From assembly GCF_002959755.1 (NCBI RefSeq), contig NZ_PPCW01000004.1:248001-312000 (forward strand): a stretch of 64,000 nt of DNA, read 5' to 3'. Position 1 is the stretch's first letter; each line of letters opens with the position of its first letter. The notes beneath the pieces were generated by a model. That model was given only the letters and a program-made list of their open reading frames with translations, was not told the origin of the DNA and did not search any database. Below are positions 61,049-64,000 of the stretch, piece by piece. Origin of the DNA: Veillonella sp. T11011-6 (GTDB lineage: Bacteria > Bacillota > Negativicutes > Veillonellales > Veillonellaceae). The translations under genes and the position numbers were made by a program.

Positions 61049-63817
61049 TTATTCTTCGATGACCTCGACGATGATATCGTGGTCTTCAGATAATTTCTCT
61101 AATGTTTCTGCCAAAAGAGGATTGTTTCGCTCCTCTTCCGTCATATGTTCTGGATCCCATGCGTATTCACGAGCTACCGTCACGCTATCGATGGGTGCTA
61201 CTTCAATAGGTGCTTGTGAAAGCACAGCCTGATCATCACTTTGATAAGGGGTTCCCTGTTGTTCGCCCCCATTAGACTTTGGGACAGCTTCTACCTCAAT
61301 ATGCGCACCGCTATCCATAGGGCGTTCTAAGACCTCCCCATCATCGCTAATAACAGTAACACTATCTAACGGATGTGGTGGCATATCATCTAAGGATGAT
61401 ACATAGGATTCCTCCATATCATCTACAGGCACATCATCAAAGGAATGAACAGGAATATCATCACCTTCAATAGAACCTGCTAGCGACTCGATAGGGATCT
61501 CTCCATCTGGAACCTGAGTAGACGGACTACCATCAAAGGATGTAATCGGCACATCTCCGCCAGATGTTTGACCTTCTGCTGAAGCAACTGTTGTACCTGT
61601 ATTCACACTACTGCTAGCAGCATTGGCACCGCCCGTCTTCTTCGCTAAGAAGGCCAAAGCTGCCGCCTTTGCCGCATCTACTGCTGCAGAATCAGGTTTG
61701 CTAGCTTGTTTTTCAGTAGTTGAACCTCCAGCCTGTGCAGCAGGTTGTTGAGCTTGTGACGCGTTACTACCTTGAGCGCTATTAGCCGCTGCTGAACTAT
61801 TTCCCACTAATGCATTGTTAGTGCCTTGTGGTGCAGATGGATTTGTTAAATCCATTTGCGTCGGCTGACCGCCAGAGGTTTTCTGTACATCAACCATCGG
61901 TTCTGGTGGTCGTTGTGGCGCTTTTACTTGGTGCTGTGTCGTACTACCAGAGGCCTTTTTATAGTCTTTGTAAACTTGTGTAAGAGCATCTACGATTTCT
62001 ACATGTACTGGATAGCCCAGTGTATAGGTAAAAGCATCTGCCGCTTCTGCTAAGTTTACTTCGTTGGTCATTACATTGAGGTGCAATGTATTTTTAAAGG
62101 CCATAACCGCCTTACTTTGGTCCACGTAGACAAGCTGCCCCTGACCGATAACGGTGGAGGTCATATTGCGATTACTGTCCTTCAAGTATTTAATGACATT
62201 AGACTGTATATTTCGATACTCTTGAGCAGACAAGATTTGATCACTAATGATAGCTTGCGTGCTAATGCCTTTTTTACCACGACCTTTGGCTTGATTTCTA
62301 GCAGGTCGTTCTGGTGCACTACTTGTAGTTGGTGGTGGTGCCATACCAACGCCGCCCATTGGAGGCGGAGCCATACCTACTCCATTCATAGGAGGCGGTG
62401 TGCTACCTGGTAATCCCATCGGTGGAGGTGTCATGCCTACACTCGCAGGCGGCGGTGTCATGCCTACACCACTTGGAGGAGGCACTGTACCAACAGTAGT
62501 ATTTTGAGCACTACTCAAAGGAGTACTCTGTGCAGTAGCCGTATTGTCTACAGGAACAAAGCTATTTGCATAGCCGCTAGGCGGACCAAATGCATTGGCA
62601 CCATAAGCAGGCGTAGAAGCCGCCGGACCTCGTTGTTCTAATTGAGCCATGCGGTTCAATAAGTCATTCCGTTCAGACCGTTCTGAAGACTCTAATGCAT
62701 ATACACGATCTTCTAGGCTTTCATCAACAGAACCTAATTTAGCACATAAAACGAGCAAGCCCATTTCGATGATGGTTCGTGGATTATCCACCTGTTTCGC
62801 ATCATTCATAATGGATTGAGCACTGCGCACATATTGGTTAAGCTCATTAAAATCGATACTTTCAGCTTGAGCTAAAAACTCATCTTTAAAGGCATCATAT
62901 ACCTTGAGCTCATCCGCATCAGGAGCGACCTTGCCAACGAGCAAGGCACGTACGTGCTGAATGAGGGCTTCCATAATCTGCGTTGCATCGCGACCTTCTG
63001 ATAACGCATCGTGAATATAGGACAGTAATTTGGGGCCATCCCCATTACGTAAGGCATCTAAGAAATGAATGATCCATTCCTTGCTAACAAGGCCAATCAA
63101 TTCCTCTACGACTTGAGGTGTAATAGTACCTGTAGCCATACCGGCACATTGGTCTAATATACTCAACGCATCACGCAAACCGCCGTCTGCATGAACTGCG
63201 ATAAGCTGTGCCGCTGCAGGATCTAAGCCAAAGCCTTCTTGTTCCGCTACATAGGATAAGCGCTGAGCGATATCGTCAGACGTAATCCGTCTAAAGGTGT
63301 ATCGCTGACAGCGAGATACGATGGTAACAGGTAACTTTTCAATCTCTGTAGTAGCGAAGATAAACATAACATGAGCCGGTGGCTCTTCGATAGTTTTTAA
63401 GAGTGCATTCCACGCTTCGGTCGTAAGCATGTGCGCTTCGTCGATGATGAATACCTTTTTACGCCCTTCAACTGGCATGAATTTAACGCTTTCACGAAGG
63501 GCACGGACCTCATCGATACCACGATTGGATGCAGCATCGATCTCAAGAACGTCCATGGACTGACCGCTCAAAATCGATTTACAAGCACTACACTCGTTAC
63601 AAGGATGATCCGTTGGCCCATGCTCACAGTTGATAGCGCGTGCAAAAATCTTGGCCATACTCGTCTTACCAGTCCCTCGCGGACCAGCAAACAAATACGC
63701 ATGAGCCACCTTGTCCTCGCGGATAGCGCGCATCAACGTATCCGATACTTGATGCTGACCAACCACATCGGTAAAGGTCTGCGGACGGTACTTACGATAT
63801 AACGCAATATATGCCAT
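61049..63817 (-). CDS. dnaX: DNA polymerase III subunit tau/gamma
   Basis: A 922-residue clamp-loader subunit, much longer than the usual 560-640. Residues 1-370 hold the AAA+ core: GPRGTGKTSMAK (Walker A), a four-cysteine zinc module (CEHGPTDHPCNECSAC), VFIIDEAHML (Walker B) and the sensor region. A linker of several PPP-rich repeats (such as GVGMAPPPM) covers about 440-496. A helical domain follows near 530-625, then a low-complexity acidic tail. A run of six A at codons 515-516 could allow a shortened product by a -1 shift (see separate entry). Confidence 0.95.
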   Translation of the reverse strand: MAYIALYRKYRPQTFTDVVGQHQVSDTLMRAIREDKVAHAYLFAGPRGTGKTSMAKIFARAINCEHGPTDHPCNECSACKSILSGQSMDVLEIDAASNRGIDEVRALRESVKFMPVEGRKKVFIIDEAHMLTTEAWNALLKTIEEPPAHVMFIFATTEIEKLPVTIVSRCQRYTFRRITSDDIAQRLSYVAEQEGFGLDPAAAQLIAVHADGGLRDALSILDQCAGMATGTITPQVVEELIGLVSKEWIIHFLDALRNGDGPKLLSYIHDALSEGRDATQIMEALIQHVRALLVGKVAPDADELKVYDAFKDEFLAQAESIDFNELNQYVRSAQSIMNDAKQVDNPRTIIEMGLLVLCAKLGSVDESLEDRVYALESSERSERNDLLNRMAQLEQRGPAASTPAYGANAFGPPSGYANSFVPVDNTATAQSTPLSSAQNTTVGTVPPPSGVGMTPPPASVGMTPPPMGLPGSTPPPMNGVGMAPPPMGGVGMAPPPTTSSAPERPARNQAKGRGKKGISTQAIISDQILSAQEYRNIQSNVIKYLKDSNRNMTSTVIGQGQLVYVDQSKAVMAFKNTLHLNVMTNEVNLAEAADAFTYTLGYPVHVEIVDALTQVYKDYKKASGSTTQHQVKAPQRPPEPMVDVQKTSGGQPTQMDLTNPSAPQGTNNALVGNSSAAANSAQGSNASQAQQPAAQAGGSTTEKQASKPDSAAVDAAKAAALAFLAKKTGGANAASSSVNTGTTVASAEGQTSGGDVPITSFDGSPSTQVPDGEIPIESLAGSIEGDDIPVHSFDDVPVDDMEESYVSSLDDMPPHPLDSVTVISDDGEVLERPMDSGAHIEVEAVPKSNGGEQQGTPYQSDDQAVLSQAPIEVAPIDSVTVAREYAWDPEHMTEEERNNPLLAETLEKLSEDHDIIVEVIEE
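62262..62275 (-). other. Candidate frameshift site within dnaX
   Basis: On the minus strand codons 515-516 are AAA AAA (62275-62270), followed by GGC. Moving one base back reads AGG CAT TAG, so a stop is met after two codons (62264-62262). The product would be a gamma-like protein of 518 residues with the AAA+ core and the proline-rich linker but no C-terminal domain. A-run slippage by RNA polymerase gives the same result. The heptamer AAAAAAG is present but not in the ideal phase for tandem slippage. Confidence 0.45.
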
Positions 63818-64000
63818 TGGAACACCCCCTTTTTCCGAAAATTACAATACTTTATTATACCATATTCAGGAAATTCTGACTTCCTTAATAAAGTTCTTTC
63901 CCCAATACGAAAGTAATATATTTACTTATAAATAATGCTGATATTGCCTAGTCAAAATTTCATCATATGGTTCACAATAAAACATCGTATAGTTCAAAAT
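63818..64000 (-). promoter_or_regulatory. dnaX upstream region
   Basis: TATAAT with an upstream TG (extended -10; 63859-63854 on minus) lies 37 bases before the dnaX start, whose ribosome site is a G-rich AAGGGGG. No recognisable -35 box was found. The rest up to 64000 is AT-rich; no signal recognition particle RNA gene was seen. Confidence 0.5.

Noticed and set aside
61856-62413. Long plus-strand frames opposite dnaX and elsewhere opposite conserved genes
   Set aside because: These are shadows of conserved minus-strand coding sequence, without ribosome sites or family similarity.
63818-64000. 4.5S/SRP RNA gene upstream of dnaX
   Set aside because: This neighbourhood often holds one in Firmicutes, but no SRP Alu/S-domain core sequence was found before the window ends.
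1-64000. CRISPR arrays, tRNA or rRNA genes, insertion sequences and prophage
   Set aside because: None was seen: no regularly spaced repeats of CRISPR length, no cloverleaf with a clear T-loop, and no transposase or integrase gene.

Overview
The window reads as a chromosomal segment of a low-GC, Gram-negative-walled Firmicute of the Negativicutes, most likely Veillonella or a close relative. This rests on the gene families together: a propanediol (Pdu) microcompartment operon with two CobT homologues, a BofA-family protein beside recR/dnaX, a class I ribonucleotide reductase, and AT-rich intergenic DNA with strong intrinsic terminators. The species is inferred from family knowledge, not from a database match.

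Region 1 (1-19.9 kb). A partial BadF/HgdC-type acyl-CoA dehydratase activase lies at the left edge. Next comes one long minus-strand pdu operon. Reading from its promoter near 18.5 kb it runs pduB, pduCDE (B12-dependent diol dehydratase), pduG and pduH (reactivase), pduO (cobalamin adenosyltransferase), pduF (facilitator), pduU, pduV, a cobT homologue, a BMC-H shell gene, a second longer pduB, an unannotated 59-residue protein with two encapsulation-like helices, a pduK-like gene, another BMC-H gene, pduL, eutJ, pduM, pduN, pduP and pduQ. A terminator closes it at about 1.57 kb. The divergent AraC-type regulator pocR sits at the promoter end. Together these take 1,2-propanediol through propionaldehyde to propionyl-CoA/propionyl-phosphate and propanol inside a protein shell.

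Region 2 (19.9-29.3 kb). Mixed genes: a MetQ-like lipoprotein, a DUF389 membrane protein in an operon with a second cobT homologue, a small cluster of secreted or membrane hypotheticals with a probable gene fragment, an iron-containing alcohol dehydrogenase, a DUF4153 membrane protein and a flavodoxin.

Region 3 (29.3-35.3 kb). nrdA-nrdB (class Ia ribonucleotide reductase) behind a leader with an early terminator hairpin. Then a rubredoxin-membrane fusion under a PerR/Fur-type palindrome, a relic of the nrdB 3' end, a DIP1984-family gene and a GNAT acetyltransferase.

Region 4 (35.5-44.9 kb). An aromatic amino acid operon, aroF-aroB-aroA-aroC-pheA-aroE/K, preceded by a short leader peptide with the run YFYWFF and an attenuator that can form a mutually exclusive antiterminator. 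A RelBE-type toxin-antitoxin pair with a doubled antitoxin DNA-binding domain follows, then aroD on the opposite strand.

Region 5 (45-56 kb). MFS transporter, Rrf2 regulator, NCS2 purine permease, three paralogous secreted proteins (one with a fresh C-terminal frameshift), a PPOx/Nim-like flavoprotein, an amino acid permease behind a leader terminator, a small secreted protein and a CDF metal exporter.

Region 6 (56.2-64 kb). A minus-strand DNA-metabolism block: dnaX, ybaB, recR, bofA-like, a UvrD-type helicase with an internal DEDDh exonuclease domain, and an RluA-type pseudouridine synthase. The synthase carries an insertion encoded by eight DnaA-box-like 9-mers, mostly at 21-bp spacing.

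The most unusual signals are the DnaA-box array inside the pseudouridine synthase gene, the aromatic leader-peptide attenuator, the small protein with two encapsulation-like helices, and a candidate dnaX frameshift site.
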